Origin: Actinomycetospora chiangmaiensis DSM 45062
GTDB lineage: Bacteria; Actinomycetota; Actinomycetes; Mycobacteriales; Pseudonocardiaceae
Reading direction: 5' to 3'
DNA: 64,000 bases
Assembly: GCF_000379625.1 (NCBI RefSeq)
Contig: NZ_KB903240.1
Coordinates: 248,195-312,194, forward strand
The notes beneath the pieces were generated by a model, which was not told the DNA's origin, made no database searches, and saw only the letters and a program-made list of their open reading frames with translations. Each line of letters opens with the position of its first letter. Position 1 is the first letter of the stretch. The translations under genes were made by a program, and so were the position numbers. Below are positions 27,059 to 36,271 of this stretch, piece after piece.

Positions 27059-28629
27059 GTCGCGGCCCCGGGCTCCGGGGCGCGCAGCGTGGCCGCCGTG
27101 GCGACCGCCGCGAGCACCGCCCGGGCCTTGTTCGACGCCTCGGTGTCCTCGGCGACCGGGTCGGAGTCGGCGACGATGCCGCCGCCCGCCTGCACGTGGG
27201 CGACACCGTCGCGCAGCAGCCCGGTGCGGATCGCGATCGCGGTGTCGGCGTCCCCGGCGAAGTCGAGGTAGCCGACGATCCCGCCGTAGAGCCCGCGCCG
27301 GGTGGGCTCGAGCTCCTCGATGATCTCCATGGCCTTCGGCTTCGGGGCGCCGGAGAGCGTGCCGGCGGGGAAGCACGCCGCGACCGCGTCGAAGGCGCTG
27401 CGGTCGTCGCGCAGGCGGCCGCTCACGGTGGACACCAGGTGCATCACGTGGCTGTAGCGCTCGATGTCGAAGAACCGGTGCACCTTGACCGTGCCGGGCA
27501 CGCAGACCCGCCCGAGGTCGTTGCGCCCGAGGTCGACGAGCATGAGGTGCTCGGCGCGCTCCTTCTCGTCGGCCAGGAGGTCCTTCTCCAGCAGGAGGTC
27601 CTCCTCGGCGTCCGTCCCCCGCCACCGGGTGCCGGCGATCGGGTGCGTCGTGGCAACGCCGTCGCGCACCGTCACCAGGGCCTCGGGGCTCGACCCGACG
27701 ATCTCGAAGGGGCGGTCGGCCGCGTCGGTGAGCCGCAGCAGGTACATGTACGGGCTCGGGTTGGTGGCGCGCAGCACCCGGTAGACGTCGAGCGCGTCGG
27801 CGTCGGTGTCGGACTCGAACCGCTGGCTGACCACCACCTGGAAGGCGTCGCCCGCCCGGATGCGCTCCTGCGCCGACGCGACCGCCGCGAGGTAGGCGTC
27901 GCGGTCGAACCGGCGCCGGACCTGCGGCGAGCCTCCCGCCGTCGGGTCGTACTGCGCGACCGTCGAGGGCGCGGGGGCGCCGAGCTCGGCGGTCATCCGG
28001 TCGAGCCGGGCGACCGCGTCGTCGTACGCGGCGTCGGCGCGCTCCGGGCTGTCGTCCCAGTTCACGGCATTGGCGATGAGGGTGACGGTGCCCTCGTGGT
28101 GGTCCAGCGCGGCGAGATCGGTGGCGAGCAGCATGACCAGCTCGGGGATCCGCAGGTCGTCCTCGGTCAGCTCGGGGAGGCGTTCGAGGCGGCGGACCGC
28201 GTCGTACCCCACGTACCCGACCAGCCCGCCGGTCAGCGGCGGCAGCCCCGGCAGCGAGTCGGTCCGCAGCCGCTCGAGGGTCTCGCGCAGCGCGTCGAGC
28301 GGGTTCTCCTCGTCGCCGGGGAGACCGACCGGCGGGGTCCCGGTCCAGTGCGCCCGGCCGCCGCGCTCGGTGAGGGCCGCCGCGCTCCGCGCCCCGACGA
28401 ACGACCAGCGCGACCAGGACTCGCCGTTCGCGGCCGACTCGAGCAGGAAGGTCCCGCTGCGTCGGCCCGCGAGCTTGCGGTACACCCCGAGCGGCGTCTC
28501 GTCGTCGGCGAGCAGCCGCCGGACCACCGGGATCACGCGGTGGTGCGCCGCGAGCCGGTGGAACTGCTCGCGGCTCGGCTGGACGGAGCCGAGGGTGGTC
28601 GGCGGGTCGGTCACGGACACGCCGCCCAT
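27055..28629 (-). CDS. trpE: Anthranilate synthase component I
   Basis: A 524-residue chorismate-binding enzyme. The N-terminal regulatory part has LLESA (about 63), the motif for tryptophan feedback inhibition; the catalytic half has [10 protein letters not shown], the PIAGTRWRG loop, [12 protein letters not shown] and the [22 protein letters not shown] and GIVGYLDF signatures. It makes anthranilate from chorismate using ammonia from TrpG, whose gene is not in this window. ATG at 28629; a GTG 9 nt further in is an alternative. Only 23 nt separate it from the exporter gene, so there is no room for a trp leader peptide. Confidence 0.96.
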   Translation of the reverse strand: MGGVSVTDPPTTLGSVQPSREQFHRLAAHHRVIPVVRRLLADDETPLGVYRKLAGRRSGTFLLESAANGESWSRWSFVGARSAAALTERGGRAHWTGTPPVGLPGDEENPLDALRETLERLRTDSLPGLPPLTGGLVGYVGYDAVRRLERLPELTEDDLRIPELVMLLATDLAALDHHEGTVTLIANAVNWDDSPERADAAYDDAVARLDRMTAELGAPAPSTVAQYDPTAGGSPQVRRRFDRDAYLAAVASAQERIRAGDAFQVVVSQRFESDTDADALDVYRVLRATNPSPYMYLLRLTDAADRPFEIVGSSPEALVTVRDGVATTHPIAGTRWRGTDAEEDLLLEKDLLADEKERAEHLMLVDLGRNDLGRVCVPGTVKVHRFFDIERYSHVMHLVSTVSGRLRDDRSAFDAVAACFPAGTLSGAPKPKAMEIIEELEPTRRGLYGGIVGYLDFAGDADTAIAIRTGLLRDGVAHVQAGGGIVADSDPVAEDTEASNKARAVLAAVATAATLRAPEPGAAT

Positions 28630-28652
28630 TGTGGACGCCGGGTCCGACACTC

Positions 28653-29591
28653 TCAGGCGGCGGCCTCCTCCGGGGCCGGTTCGACCCGGCGCCGGACGGC
28701 GACCGCGACGGCCGCGATGACGACCGCGCAGCCCACGAGCTGCCAGGTGGTGGGGAACTGGCCGAGCACCGCCATCCCGAGGAGCACGGCCCCGACGGGC
28801 TGGAGCAGCAGGATCGAGGCCCCGGTGGACGAGGGCAGCGCCGCCATCCCGCCCGCGATGAGGACCCAGCCGATCGACTGGCCGATCACCGCGAGCAGGG
28901 CCAGCCAGCCGATCGCGGTCCACCCCGGGGTCAGGTCGACGCCCTGCCAGAGCGAGCCGAGGACGAACGAGCTGACCGCCGCCGCGGCCGTCGCCACCGT
29001 CACCGGTGCCGCCTTCTCCCCCGGCGCGGCCCCGAGCCGCAGGAACAACAGGTAGCCGGCGTAGGCGAACGCCGCGAGCAGGGCGAGCACGGTGCCGAGC
29101 ACCGGGTCCGGCGCCGTCGACGGGTCGCTGTCGACCAGGCCGCCCGCGAGCGCGACGCCGATCAGCATCACCGGCACCGTCAGCAGGAACCCCGTCCGGA
29201 TGCGCTCGCCGAGCGCGAGGAACGCGAGCAGCGGGAGGATGACCACCTGGGCGTTGACCAGCACCGTCGAGACGCCGGCCCCGACGGCGTGGATCGCCCC
29301 CGTCCACAGGGTCATGTCCAGCCCGAGCAGCAGGCCCCCGACGACGACGAGCCACGGCCGGCCGAGCCGGCCGCCCCCGAGCTGCACCCGCCGGGTGCGA
29401 CGCCGCTCCAGCACCGCGATCGGGATCAGCACCGGCAGCGCGAGCAGGCACCGGAACACCGTCGCGGTGCCCGGTGAGGTGCCCGAGAGGGCGATGAGGA
29501 TCGGCGACAGCGCGATGCAGAGGCTGCCGAGGACGGCCATCACCCGTGGGTCGACGGCGCGACGGCGGACGGGGGTCGAGCTCGCGAGCAT
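28653..29591 (-). CDS. EamA/DMT-family transporter
   Basis: A 312-residue membrane protein with ten hydrophobic segments arranged as two EamA repeats (about 20-150 and 165-295). The first repeat carries the [23 protein letters not shown] signature, the second [32 protein letters not shown]. Such proteins often export amino acids or related metabolites. A LysR-type regulator is divergent 87 nt away, a classic exporter-regulator pair, and trpE follows 23 nt downstream on the same strand, which hints at co-transcription. Start ATG at 29591 has no good ribosome-binding site; a GTG 15 nt upstream is possible. Confidence 0.85.
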   Translation of the reverse strand: MLASSTPVRRRAVDPRVMAVLGSLCIALSPILIALSGTSPGTATVFRCLLALPVLIPIAVLERRRTRRVQLGGGRLGRPWLVVVGGLLLGLDMTLWTGAIHAVGAGVSTVLVNAQVVILPLLAFLALGERIRTGFLLTVPVMLIGVALAGGLVDSDPSTAPDPVLGTVLALLAAFAYAGYLLFLRLGAAPGEKAAPVTVATAAAAVSSFVLGSLWQGVDLTPGWTAIGWLALLAVIGQSIGWVLIAGGMAALPSSTGASILLLQPVGAVLLGMAVLGQFPTTWQLVGCAVVIAAVAVAVRRRVEPAPEEAAA

Positions 29592-29665
29592 CCCGGGAAC
29601 GGCCACGGGACCAGCCTGCGACGGGGCACCGTTCAGGACCAGCGACTTCTCCTCGCCGGGAATCG

Positions 29666-29671
29666 TAAGCT
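29666..29671 (+). promoter_or_regulatory. -10 element of the LysR gene (leaderless)
   Basis: TAAGCT ends 7 nt before the ATG at 29679. The exporter start is divergent, so the regulator probably binds in this 87-nt gap. Confidence 0.5.
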
Positions 29672-29678
29672 CTGCTGC

Positions 29679-30644
29679 ATGTTCGGGATCGCGCGGCTGC
29701 AGGCGCTGGACGCGGTGGCGACCCACCGCACCGTCGGCCGGGCGGCCACGGCCCTGCACCTGACGCCCTCGGCGGTGTCCCAGCAGCTCGCCACCCTCGA
29801 ACGCGAGGCGGGCCACCGGTTGACCGAGCCGGCCGGCCGCGGCATCCGCCTCACGCCGGCGGGCCTGGTCCTGGCCGGCCACGCCGCCGCGCTGCTCGCG
29901 CGGATGGCCGCCGCCCGCCGCGACCTCGACCGCCTCGACGACGAGGTGGTCGGCCCGCTGCGGATCGGCGCGATCCCGACGTCGGCCCACGCCCTCGCAC
30001 CCGCCACGCTCGCCCGGCTGCGGGCCGCGCACCCCGACCTCACCGTGCTGCTCGACGACGGCGAGGCCGAGGAGACGATGCCGGCGCTGCTCGCGGGCGA
30101 TCTCGACCTCGCCGTCGTCGAGAACTGGGAGGGCCTGCCGTCGCCCTCACCGGCGGGCACGAGCCGCACGAAGCTCTGCGACGACGTCCTCGACCTCGCC
30201 CTCCCCCGGGAACACCCGCTGGCCGCCGCCGGGCACGTCGCCCTCGTCGAGCTCGCCGACGCGGATCTCGAGTGGGTGGCCGACACCCGGAGCTCGCGGG
30301 CGCACGACTGGCTGCTCGACACCCTGCGTCGGGCCGGCGTCGAGCCCCGGGTGACGAGCCGGGTCTGCGGCTTCGCGATCCACCTCGAGCTGGTGGCCGG
30401 GGCCGGGCTGGCGGCCATGGTGCCCCGCCTCGCCCGGCCCGCCGTGCCGTCGCGGGTGCGGATGCTGACGACGACCCCGGTGCTCGCCCGCACGGTCGAC
30501 GCCGTGTGGCGGTCGGACCGTGAGACCCCGGCGGTGCGGGCGGCCGTCGCGGCGCTGCGCACGACGGTGGCCGCCACGGCGCCGTACGCCCCGCACGTCC
30601 CGGGCACCACCGCCCGGGAGTCCCCGCTCAGCCCTCGTCGGTGA
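29679..30644 (+). CDS. LysR-type transcriptional regulator
   Basis: A 321-residue regulator: winged helix-turn-helix at 1-60 ([25 protein letters not shown]), linker helix, and a periplasmic-binding-protein-like effector domain (about 90-300; [34 protein letters not shown]). Divergent from the EamA exporter, which is the likely target. Its last 17 nt overlap the 3' end of hisI on the opposite strand. Confidence 0.92.
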   Translation: MFGIARLQALDAVATHRTVGRAATALHLTPSAVSQQLATLEREAGHRLTEPAGRGIRLTPAGLVLAGHAAALLARMAAARRDLDRLDDEVVGPLRIGAIPTSAHALAPATLARLRAAHPDLTVLLDDGEAEETMPALLAGDLDLAVVENWEGLPSPSPAGTSRTKLCDDVLDLALPREHPLAAAGHVALVELADADLEWVADTRSSRAHDWLLDTLRRAGVEPRVTSRVCGFAIHLELVAGAGLAAMVPRLARPAVPSRVRMLTTTPVLARTVDAVWRSDRETPAVRAAVAALRTTVAATAPYAPHVPGTTARESPLSPRR

Positions 30645-31014
30645 GCAGCACGTCGGCGTCGAAGCAGGTCCGGTCGCCGGTGTGGCACGCCGCGCCCTGC
30701 TGGTCGACCAGCACCAGCACGGTGTCGCCGTCGCAATCGAGCCGCACCTCGTGCACGGCCTGCGTGTGCCCGCTCGTGGCGCCCTTGATCCACAGCTCCT
30801 GGCGGGACCGGGACCAGTAGGTGGCCTCGCGGGTCTCCAGGGTGCGGGTGAGGGCCTCGTCCGACATCCACGCCACCATGAGGACCTCGCGGGTGTCGTA
30901 CTGCTGCACCACGGCACACACCAGGCCGTCGGCGTTCCACCGCACGCGGGCGGCGAGCTCGGGCGTCATCACGCCGGTCGAGCTCCGCTGCGCCGCGTCT
31001 CCGGTCGTGGTCAT
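30628..31014 (-). CDS. hisI: Phosphoribosyl-AMP cyclohydrolase
   Basis: A 128-residue HisI without a fused HisE. Metal-binding residues are in [29 protein letters not shown]; the start of the fold is [16 protein letters not shown] and [15 protein letters not shown]. It opens the purine ring of PR-AMP in step three of histidine synthesis. ATG overlaps the hisF stop by 4 nt (ATGA). Confidence 0.95.
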   Translation of the reverse strand: MTTTGDAAQRSSTGVMTPELAARVRWNADGLVCAVVQQYDTREVLMVAWMSDEALTRTLETREATYWSRSRQELWIKGATSGHTQAVHEVRLDCDGDTVLVLVDQQGAACHTGDRTCFDADVLLTDEG

Positions 31015-31784
31015 CGGACCTCCACCCCGGACTCCCGCAGCGCGTCCTTGACCTCGCCGATCCGCATCATGCCGAAGTGGAACACGCTGGCGGCCAGCAC
31101 GGCGTCCGCGCCCGCCTCGACCGCCGGGGCGAAGTGCTCGACCGCGCCCGCTCCCCCGGACGCGATCACCGGCACGTCCACCAGGGACCGCACCCGCCGG
31201 AGCATCTCCAGGTCGAAGCCGTTCTTCGTGCCGTCCGCGTCCATCGAGTTGAGCAGGATCTCCCCGACGCCGAGCTCCGCCCCCCGCTGCGCCCACTCCA
31301 GCGCGTCGATGCCGGTGCCGCGCCGGCCACCGTGGGTCGTCACCTCGAACCCCGAGGGCGTCGGCCTCCCGTCCGCCGGCACCCGCCGGGCGTCCACGGA
31401 CAGCACGATGCACTGCGACCCGAACCGGCGGCTGGACTCGCCGAGGAACTCCGGGCGGGCGATCGCGGCGGTGTTGATGCCGACCTTGTCCGCGCCGGCC
31501 CGCAGCAGCTTGTCGATGTCCTCGTTCGTCCGCACCCCGCCGCCGACCGTCAGCGGGATGAACACCTGCTCGGCGGTCCGGCGGACCACGTCGTAGGTCG
31601 TCTCCCGCTCCCCCGACGACGCGCTCACGTCGAGGAAGGTCAGTTCGTCGGCGCCCTCGGCGTCGTAGAGCCGCGCCATCTCCATCGGGTCCCCGGCGTC
31701 GCGGAGGTCGACGAAGTTGACGCCCTTGACCACGCGCCCGGCGTCGACGTCCAGGCACGGGATCACACGGACGGCCACACCCAT
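31011..31784 (-). CDS. hisF: Imidazole glycerol phosphate synthase, cyclase subunit
   Basis: A 257-residue TIM barrel with catalytic Asp in [14 protein letters not shown] and the second Asp in [23 protein letters not shown] and LAASVFHFG bind phosphate. It works with HisH to produce IGP and AICAR. A TAGGCT -10 lies 6 nt before the ATG, so it probably has its own leaderless promoter even though hisA ends only 22 nt away. Confidence 0.96.
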   Translation of the reverse strand: MGVAVRVIPCLDVDAGRVVKGVNFVDLRDAGDPMEMARLYDAEGADELTFLDVSASSGERETTYDVVRRTAEQVFIPLTVGGGVRTNEDIDKLLRAGADKVGINTAAIARPEFLGESSRRFGSQCIVLSVDARRVPADGRPTPSGFEVTTHGGRRGTGIDALEWAQRGAELGVGEILLNSMDADGTKNGFDLEMLRRVRSLVDVPVIASGGAGAVEHFAPAVEAGADAVLAASVFHFGMMRIGEVKDALRESGVEVR

Positions 31785-31790
31785 GCGATC

Positions 31791-31796
31791 AGCCTA
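31791..31796 (-). promoter_or_regulatory. -10 element of hisF (leaderless)
   Basis: TAGGCT on the minus strand, 6 nt before the ATG at 31784, inside the 22-nt hisA-hisF gap. Confidence 0.5.
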
Positions 31797-31806
31797 CTGA
31801 GTCGGC

Positions 31807-32550
31807 CTACCGGGCCGGACGGGCCGCGGCGTCGAGTGCCTCGGGCAGGGTGAAGGCCCCCGCGTAGAGGGCCTTGCCGATGATCGCGCCTTCCACACCC
31901 TGCGGGGCGAGAGCCGCGAGCGCCCGCACGTCGTCGAGGGTCGCGACCCCGCCACTGGCCACCACCGGCGCGTCGGTCCGCGCACAGACCGCCGCCAGGA
32001 GGTCGGTGTTCGGGCCGGTCAGCGTGCCGTCGCGGCCCACGTCGGTGACGACGTAGCGGGCGCACCCCTCCGCGTCGAGACGGGCGAGGACGTCCCACAG
32101 GTCCCCGCCGTCCGACACCCACCCGCGGGCGGCGAGCCGGTGCTCCCCGTCCCGGATGTTGACGTCGAGGCCGACCGCCACGCGGTCCCCGAACTCCGCG
32201 ATCGCCTTCGCGCACCAGGCCGGGTCCTCGAGCGCGGCGGTCCCGATGTTGACCCGGGCGCAGCCGGTGTCGAGGGCCCGGCGCAGCGAGTCGTCGTCCC
32301 GGATGCCGCCGGACAGCTCGACCCTGATCGGCACCTGCTCGACGAGGGCGGCCAGCAGCTCGGCGTTCGAGCCCCGCCGGAACGCGGCATCGAGGTCGAC
32401 GAGGTGGATCCACTCCGCGCCGTCGTCGACCCAGCCGCGGGCCGCGTCGAGGGGATCGCCGTAGCCGGTCTCGGTGCCCGCCTCGCCCTGGACGAGGCGG
32501 ACGGCCTGGCCGTCGACGACGTCGACGGCGGGCAGCAGGTCGAAGCTCAC
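31807..32550 (-). CDS. priA: Phosphoribosyl isomerase A, probable HisA/TrpF bifunctional PriA
   Basis: A 247-residue TIM barrel. The N-terminal catalytic Asp is in [15 protein letters not shown], with phosphate sites [16 protein letters not shown] and [13 protein letters not shown] and a second catalytic Asp in [14 protein letters not shown]. HisA isomerises ProFAR. In actinobacteria this protein (PriA) also does the TrpF step, and no trpF is present in the trp cluster here; that supports but does not prove dual use. GTG start, preceded by a TAGGCT -10. Confidence 0.92.
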   Translation of the reverse strand: MSFDLLPAVDVVDGQAVRLVQGEAGTETGYGDPLDAARGWVDDGAEWIHLVDLDAAFRRGSNAELLAALVEQVPIRVELSGGIRDDDSLRRALDTGCARVNIGTAALEDPAWCAKAIAEFGDRVAVGLDVNIRDGEHRLAARGWVSDGGDLWDVLARLDAEGCARYVVTDVGRDGTLTGPNTDLLAAVCARTDAPVVASGGVATLDDVRALAALAPQGVEGAIIGKALYAGAFTLPEALDAAARPAR

Positions 32551-32559
32551 GGGTCCGTG

Positions 32560-32565
32560 AGCCTA
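32560..32565 (-). promoter_or_regulatory. -10 element of hisA/priA
   Basis: TAGGCT on the minus strand, 9 nt before the GTG at 32550, in the 19-nt gap after the sigma factor gene. It would free hisA-hisF-hisI from dependence on the inserted sigma module. Confidence 0.4.
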
Positions 32566-32569
32566 GTGG

Positions 32570-33859
32570 TCACGCCCGACCCCCGAGCGAGGCCTCCCGC
32601 AGATCCTCGAGCCGTCGTCGCAGGAGATCCCGCTCGGCCTGGTTGGACGCGAGCCCGGCCGCGCGCTCGAGCTCCGCGGCGGCCTCGGCGGGGCGATCGA
32701 GCTGCACGAGCAGGTCCGCCCGGACGGCCGGGAGCAGGTGGTAGCGGGCGAGGGCAGGGGTCTCCCGCAACCCGTCGACGATCGCCAGCGCCGCGGCCGG
32801 ACCCGACGCCTTCCCGACGACGACCGCCCGGTTGAGTTCCACCACCGGGGACGGGGACGCCGCCGCCAGCTCCCCGTAGAGCTCCGCGAGCCGGGCCCAG
32901 TCGGTGGCGTCGACGCTGCCGGCCCGTGCGTGCTCGGCGGCGATCGCGGCCTGCAGGGTGTACGGGTCGGCGCCGCCCAGCGCCCGGGCGCGTGCCAGTC
33001 CCGCGAGCCCGCGCCCGATGAGCAGCCGGTCCCAGCGCCCACGGTCCTGGTCGGCCAGCAGGACCGGACGGCCGTCGGGGCCGGTGCGCGCCCGCAACCG
33101 CGAGGCCTGCAGTTCCATGAGGGCGAGCAGGCCGTGCACCTCGGCCCGGTCGGGCAGCAGCGCCGCCAGGCGGCGACCCAGCCGCATGGCCTCGTCGCAG
33201 AGGTCGTGACGGACCCAGTCGGCGCCCGCCGTCGCGGTGTAGCCCTCGTTGAAGACGAGGTAGACGACCTCCAGCACGGCGCCCAACCGGGCGGGCAGTT
33301 CCTCCGCCGAGGGGATCTCCAGCTCGACCCCCTGGGCGGAGAGCCGCTTCTTCGCGCGGGAGATGCGCTGCCCGACGGTCGTGGACGCGATGAGCAGGCC
33401 GCGGGCGATCTCGTCGGTGGTCAGACCGCCGAAGAGCCGCAGCGTCAGCGCCACCCGCGACTCCCGGGCGAGCACCGGGTGGCACGTCGCGAACAGCAGC
33501 GCGAGCACGTCGTCGCCGACCGTCCGGGTCGGGTCGGCGACCACGTCCGCCGCGTCCGGGGCGACCCGGTGCGACTCCGCCCGACCGACCTCCTCGGCCT
33601 TGCGGGCGAACGTCTGCTCGCGGCGGATCGTGTCGATCGCCCGGCGCCGCGCCGTCGCGGCCAGCCACGCGCCCGGGTTGTCGGGGACGCCCTCGCCGGG
33701 CCACTGCTCGAGGGCCGCGACGAGGGCGTCGTGCGCGAGCTCCTCGGCCCGGCCCACGTCGCGCACCACGCGGGCGACCCCGGCCACGATCCGCGCCGAC
33801 TCGGTTCGCCAGACGGCGTCGAGGACGGCGAACGGATCGCGCGGCCCCGTCGTCGTCAT
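32570..33859 (-). CDS. ECF42-type RNA polymerase sigma factor with C-terminal extension
   Basis: A 429-residue extracytoplasmic-function sigma factor. Sigma2 is at about 12-80 (GRAEELAHDALVAALEQWP, ARRRAIDTIRREQ), sigma4 at about 125-180 (LFGGLTTDEIARGLLIASTTVGQRISRAKKRL), followed by a roughly 230-residue helical extension of the DUF6596/TPR-like kind (NEGYTATAGADWVRHDLCDEAMRLGRRL, LLADQDRGRWDRLLIGRGL). This architecture and the neighbouring DGPF proteins define group ECF42, which has no anti-sigma factor; the extension is thought to control activity. ATG overlaps the stop of the preceding DGPF gene by 4 nt. Confidence 0.92.
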   Translation of the reverse strand: MTTTGPRDPFAVLDAVWRTESARIVAGVARVVRDVGRAEELAHDALVAALEQWPGEGVPDNPGAWLAATARRRAIDTIRREQTFARKAEEVGRAESHRVAPDAADVVADPTRTVGDDVLALLFATCHPVLARESRVALTLRLFGGLTTDEIARGLLIASTTVGQRISRAKKRLSAQGVELEIPSAEELPARLGAVLEVVYLVFNEGYTATAGADWVRHDLCDEAMRLGRRLAALLPDRAEVHGLLALMELQASRLRARTGPDGRPVLLADQDRGRWDRLLIGRGLAGLARARALGGADPYTLQAAIAAEHARAGSVDATDWARLAELYGELAAASPSPVVELNRAVVVGKASGPAAALAIVDGLRETPALARYHLLPAVRADLLVQLDRPAEAAAELERAAGLASNQAERDLLRRRLEDLREASLGGRA

Positions 33860-34287
33860 GACCCGTGCTGCTCGGCCACCTGCGCCCGCATCCGCTCCTC
33901 GGACTCCATGACCTCCTCCGGGGCCACGCCCGCGAAGTCCTCGGGGTCGAACACGCGCCGGATCTGCACGCGCTCGCCGTGTCGGAAGGGGGCACGACGG
34001 GCCCAGCCGACGGCCTCGTCGAGGGAGTCGACCCGCAGGATCCAGAAGCCGCCGATCAGCTCCTTGAGCTCGGTGAACGGGCCGTCGGTGACGGTGGGCT
34101 CCTCCTCGCCGTCTGAGAACGCCACGATCGCGCCCTGGGCACTCGGGGCCAGGCCCTCACCGGCGAGGAGGACGCCCGCGTCGACCATCGCCTGGTTGAA
34201 GCGGCCCATCTCCTCGAAGATCTCCGGCTCGGGCGGGCGGCCGGCGGCCTCGGCCTCGTCGTAGGTCAGGACGAGCATGAAACGCAT
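33856..34287 (-). CDS. YciI/DGPF-domain protein
   Basis: A 143-residue ferredoxin-like-fold protein beginning MRFMLVLTYDE, with the DGPF motif in VTDGPFTELKELIGGFWIL. Proteins of this group accompany ECF42 sigma factors and are their main regulated targets; the function is unknown. A second ATG 9 nt upstream is possible, but the AGG-containing ribosome-binding sequence fits the ATG at 34287 better. Stop overlaps the sigma factor start (ATGA). Confidence 0.9.
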   Translation of the reverse strand: MRFMLVLTYDEAEAAGRPPEPEIFEEMGRFNQAMVDAGVLLAGEGLAPSAQGAIVAFSDGEEEPTVTDGPFTELKELIGGFWILRVDSLDEAVGWARRAPFRHGERVQIRRVFDPEDFAGVAPEEVMESEERMRAQVAEQHGS

Positions 34288-34309
34288 GGGCGGCATCCTG
34301 CCCGGTCCG

Positions 34310-34747
34310 TCAACGCGCGTTGCGCTCGGCGATGCGCTGCCGCAGCGCCGCCTCGCCGTCGATCACCTCGGCGGGCGCGATGTCGGCGAACTCGCGGAAC
34401 TCGTGGACCCGCCGCACCGCCAGGGTGACCCCCGGACCGACCGGGCAGCGCCGCGCCCACTGCTCGGCCTCGACGCGGGACGCGACGTCGAGGATCCAGA
34501 AGCCCGCGATGAGCTCCTTGGCCTCGGTGAACGGCCCGTCGGTGACGATCGCGGACTCCGAGGCCGGGTCGTCCTTCGTCACCGTGAAGCCCTCGGCGCT
34601 CGATGCGAGCCCCTCGGCGGCGAGCAGCACCCCGGCCTCGACCAGCTCGGTGTTGTACCGACCCATGGACTCGAAGGACTCGTTCATGGCGGCCGGGTCG
34701 GTCGGGAAGGCCGACTCGGGGGCCTGGATGATCATCATGTAGCGCAT
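34310..34747 (-). CDS. YciI/DGPF-domain protein
   Basis: A 145-residue paralogue of the following gene, starting MRYMMIIQAPESAF, with VTDGPFTEAKELIAGFWILD. First gene of a three-gene module (DGPF, DGPF, sigma). GAGGAG lies 7 nt before the ATG. The frame continues upstream over the promoter without family similarity. A probable ECF42-dependent promoter starts 54 nt upstream. Confidence 0.9.
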   Translation of the reverse strand: MRYMMIIQAPESAFPTDPAAMNESFESMGRYNTELVEAGVLLAAEGLASSAEGFTVTKDDPASESAIVTDGPFTEAKELIAGFWILDVASRVEAEQWARRCPVGPGVTLAVRRVHEFREFADIAPAEVIDGEAALRQRIAERNAR

Positions 34748-34800
34748 CGGATGCTCCTCGCGTCCTCGGCGGCCGGGTGACTCCCGGCCCGCACCCCCAC

Positions 34801-34827
34801 GTCGAACGGGCGGACCGGCCTTCGACA
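34801..34827 (-). promoter_or_regulatory. Predicted ECF42-type autoregulated promoter
   Basis: On the minus strand TGTCGA (34827-34822) is followed after 17 nt by CGAC (34804-34801). As I recall, TGTCGA at -35 and CGA-containing -10 sequences were reported for ECF42 targets in Streptomyces venezuelae. It lies directly upstream of the DGPF-DGPF-sigma module, as expected for an autoregulated group. Confidence 0.6.
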
Positions 34828-34846
34828 CCCGGCGTCGGGAGAACTC

Positions 34847-35485
34847 CTAGAGCACCGCGAGCCAGTTCTCCAGCAGCCGACGCCCCGCGTCGCCGGACTT
34901 CTCGGGGTGGAACTGCGTGGCCCACAGCGGCCCGTTCTCGACGGCGGCGACGAAGTCCTCGCCGTGGTGCGCCCACGTCACCTTCGGGGGCGTGAAGGGC
35001 TCGACGGGCTCGAGCTCCCAGCGCCGCGCGGCGAAGGAGTGCACGAAGTAGAAGCGCTCGTCGGCGGGCATGCCGGCAAACAGCTGCGAGTCCGCGGGGG
35101 CCGAGACGGTGTTCCAGCCCATGTGCGGCAGCACGTCGGCGTGGAGCTTCTCGACGGTGCCCGGCCACTGCCCGGCCCCGGCGGCCTCCTCGCCGAACTC
35201 GACGCCGCGCTCGAAGAGCACCTGCATCCCGACGCAGATGCCCAGCACCGGGCGGCCGCCCGCGAGCCGCTGCTCGAGGATCCGCTCGCCGCCGACGGCC
35301 CGGAGCCCGGCCGCGCAGGCCGCGAACGCGCCGACCCCGGGGACCACGAGCCCGTCGCTGTCGATGGCGGCCCGGGAATCGGCGGTCACCTCGACCTTGG
35401 CGCCCGCCCGCTCCAGCGCCCGCTCCGCGGACCGCAGGTTGCCCGACCCGTAGTCGAGGACGACGACGTGGGGTGGAGTCGACAT
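34847..35485 (-). CDS. hisH: Imidazole glycerol phosphate synthase, glutamine amidotransferase subunit
   Basis: A 212-residue class I amidotransferase: the oxyanion strand [12 protein letters not shown], the nucleophile Cys in [12 protein letters not shown] (about 84), and the His-Glu pair in [12 protein letters not shown] near the C-terminus. It feeds ammonia to HisF. ATG at 35485 with TAGGCT 7 nt upstream. Here it is separated from hisA by the inserted DGPF/sigma module. Confidence 0.96.
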   Translation of the reverse strand: MSTPPHVVVLDYGSGNLRSAERALERAGAKVEVTADSRAAIDSDGLVVPGVGAFAACAAGLRAVGGERILEQRLAGGRPVLGICVGMQVLFERGVEFGEEAAGAGQWPGTVEKLHADVLPHMGWNTVSAPADSQLFAGMPADERFYFVHSFAARRWELEPVEPFTPPKVTWAHHGEDFVAAVENGPLWATQFHPEKSGDAGRRLLENWLAVL

Positions 35486-35492
35486 GGTCCCC

Positions 35493-35498
35493 AGCCTA
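35493..35498 (-). promoter_or_regulatory. -10 element of hisH (leaderless)
   Basis: TAGGCT on the minus strand, 7 nt before the ATG at 35485, in the 24-nt gap after the methyltransferase gene. Confidence 0.5.
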
Positions 35499-35509
35499 GC
35501 GGCGCGGAC

Positions 35510-36190
35510 CTACCAGCCCGGGCCCGTCGTCGGGGCCGACGCCGCCACCACCTCGAGCACGGCTACCACGTGGGACGCGCCCGTCGAGGGGTGCAGGGGC
35601 TGCTCGCCGGTCTCGACGATGCGGGCGATCCGGCGTGCGGCGAGGCGGCGCAGGTGGTGCTCGATCTCGGCCCAGCCCTCGGTGTGCACCGTGAGGACGA
35701 TGTGCCCGCCCCGGTGCACCACCCGGGCGAACTCCACGAGCGCCGAGGCCGGGAGGTGGCCCGGCTCGAGGGCGTTCACGCACGTCACGACGCCGAACTT
35801 GTCGGGGGCGCCGGGCAGCCGCTGCGTGAGGTCCGCCGGCCCGAGGTCGTGGTAGACGCGGCGGTGCCGGGCGTGGGCGATCATCCGCGGCGAGACGTCG
35901 AGCCCGTCGACCGAGGTGAACCCATGACGGGCGAGGGCCGCACCCACCAGGCCGGTGCCGCACGCCGCGTCGAGCACGTCGGTCTCGGGCTCGTCGAGCC
36001 GGGCGACGACGTCGGCCACGATCCCCGGCAGCGGGTAGTCGTCGCCGTGGGGGCCGCCGAGGTCCTCGTCGTACGTCGGGGCCCACTCGTCGTAGACCTC
36101 ACGGGCCTCGGACGCGTCCGTGGCCGCGCGCGCCCGCGCCCCGAAGTGCTCGGCCTTCCGGCCGCCCTGCTGCGTCTCCACGCCCACCAC
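35510..36190 (-). CDS. Class I SAM-dependent methyltransferase
   Basis: A 226-residue Rossmann-like methyltransferase: the YDEWAPTYDEDL entry motif, motif I VLDAACGTGLVGAALARHG (about 91-109), the DGLDVSPRMIAHAR strand and the later VVHRGGHIVLTVHTEGW. The pattern with YDxWAxxYD resembles the WBSCR27/UbiE-related group. The substrate is unknown, and it is not a known histidine enzyme, so it looks like an addition to the his cluster. Two adjacent GTG codons are candidate starts; homology begins about 30 residues in, so the true start may be later. Confidence 0.82.
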   Translation of the reverse strand: MVGVETQQGGRKAEHFGARARAATDASEAREVYDEWAPTYDEDLGGPHGDDYPLPGIVADVVARLDEPETDVLDAACGTGLVGAALARHGFTSVDGLDVSPRMIAHARHRRVYHDLGPADLTQRLPGAPDKFGVVTCVNALEPGHLPASALVEFARVVHRGGHIVLTVHTEGWAEIEHHLRRLAARRIARIVETGEQPLHPSTGASHVVAVLEVVAASAPTTGPGW

Positions 36191-36271
36191 CCCGTGCCTC
36201 GCGTCCCGTTCCTGGTTCCCCGGGGACGGGACTTCAACCGCGCACCACCGACCACCACCCGGGGAGCCGGA

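Noticed and set aside
28629-28653. Search for a trp leader peptide or T-box before trpE
   Set aside because: Only 23 nt separate trpE from the preceding gene, with no Trp codon run and no T-box elements.
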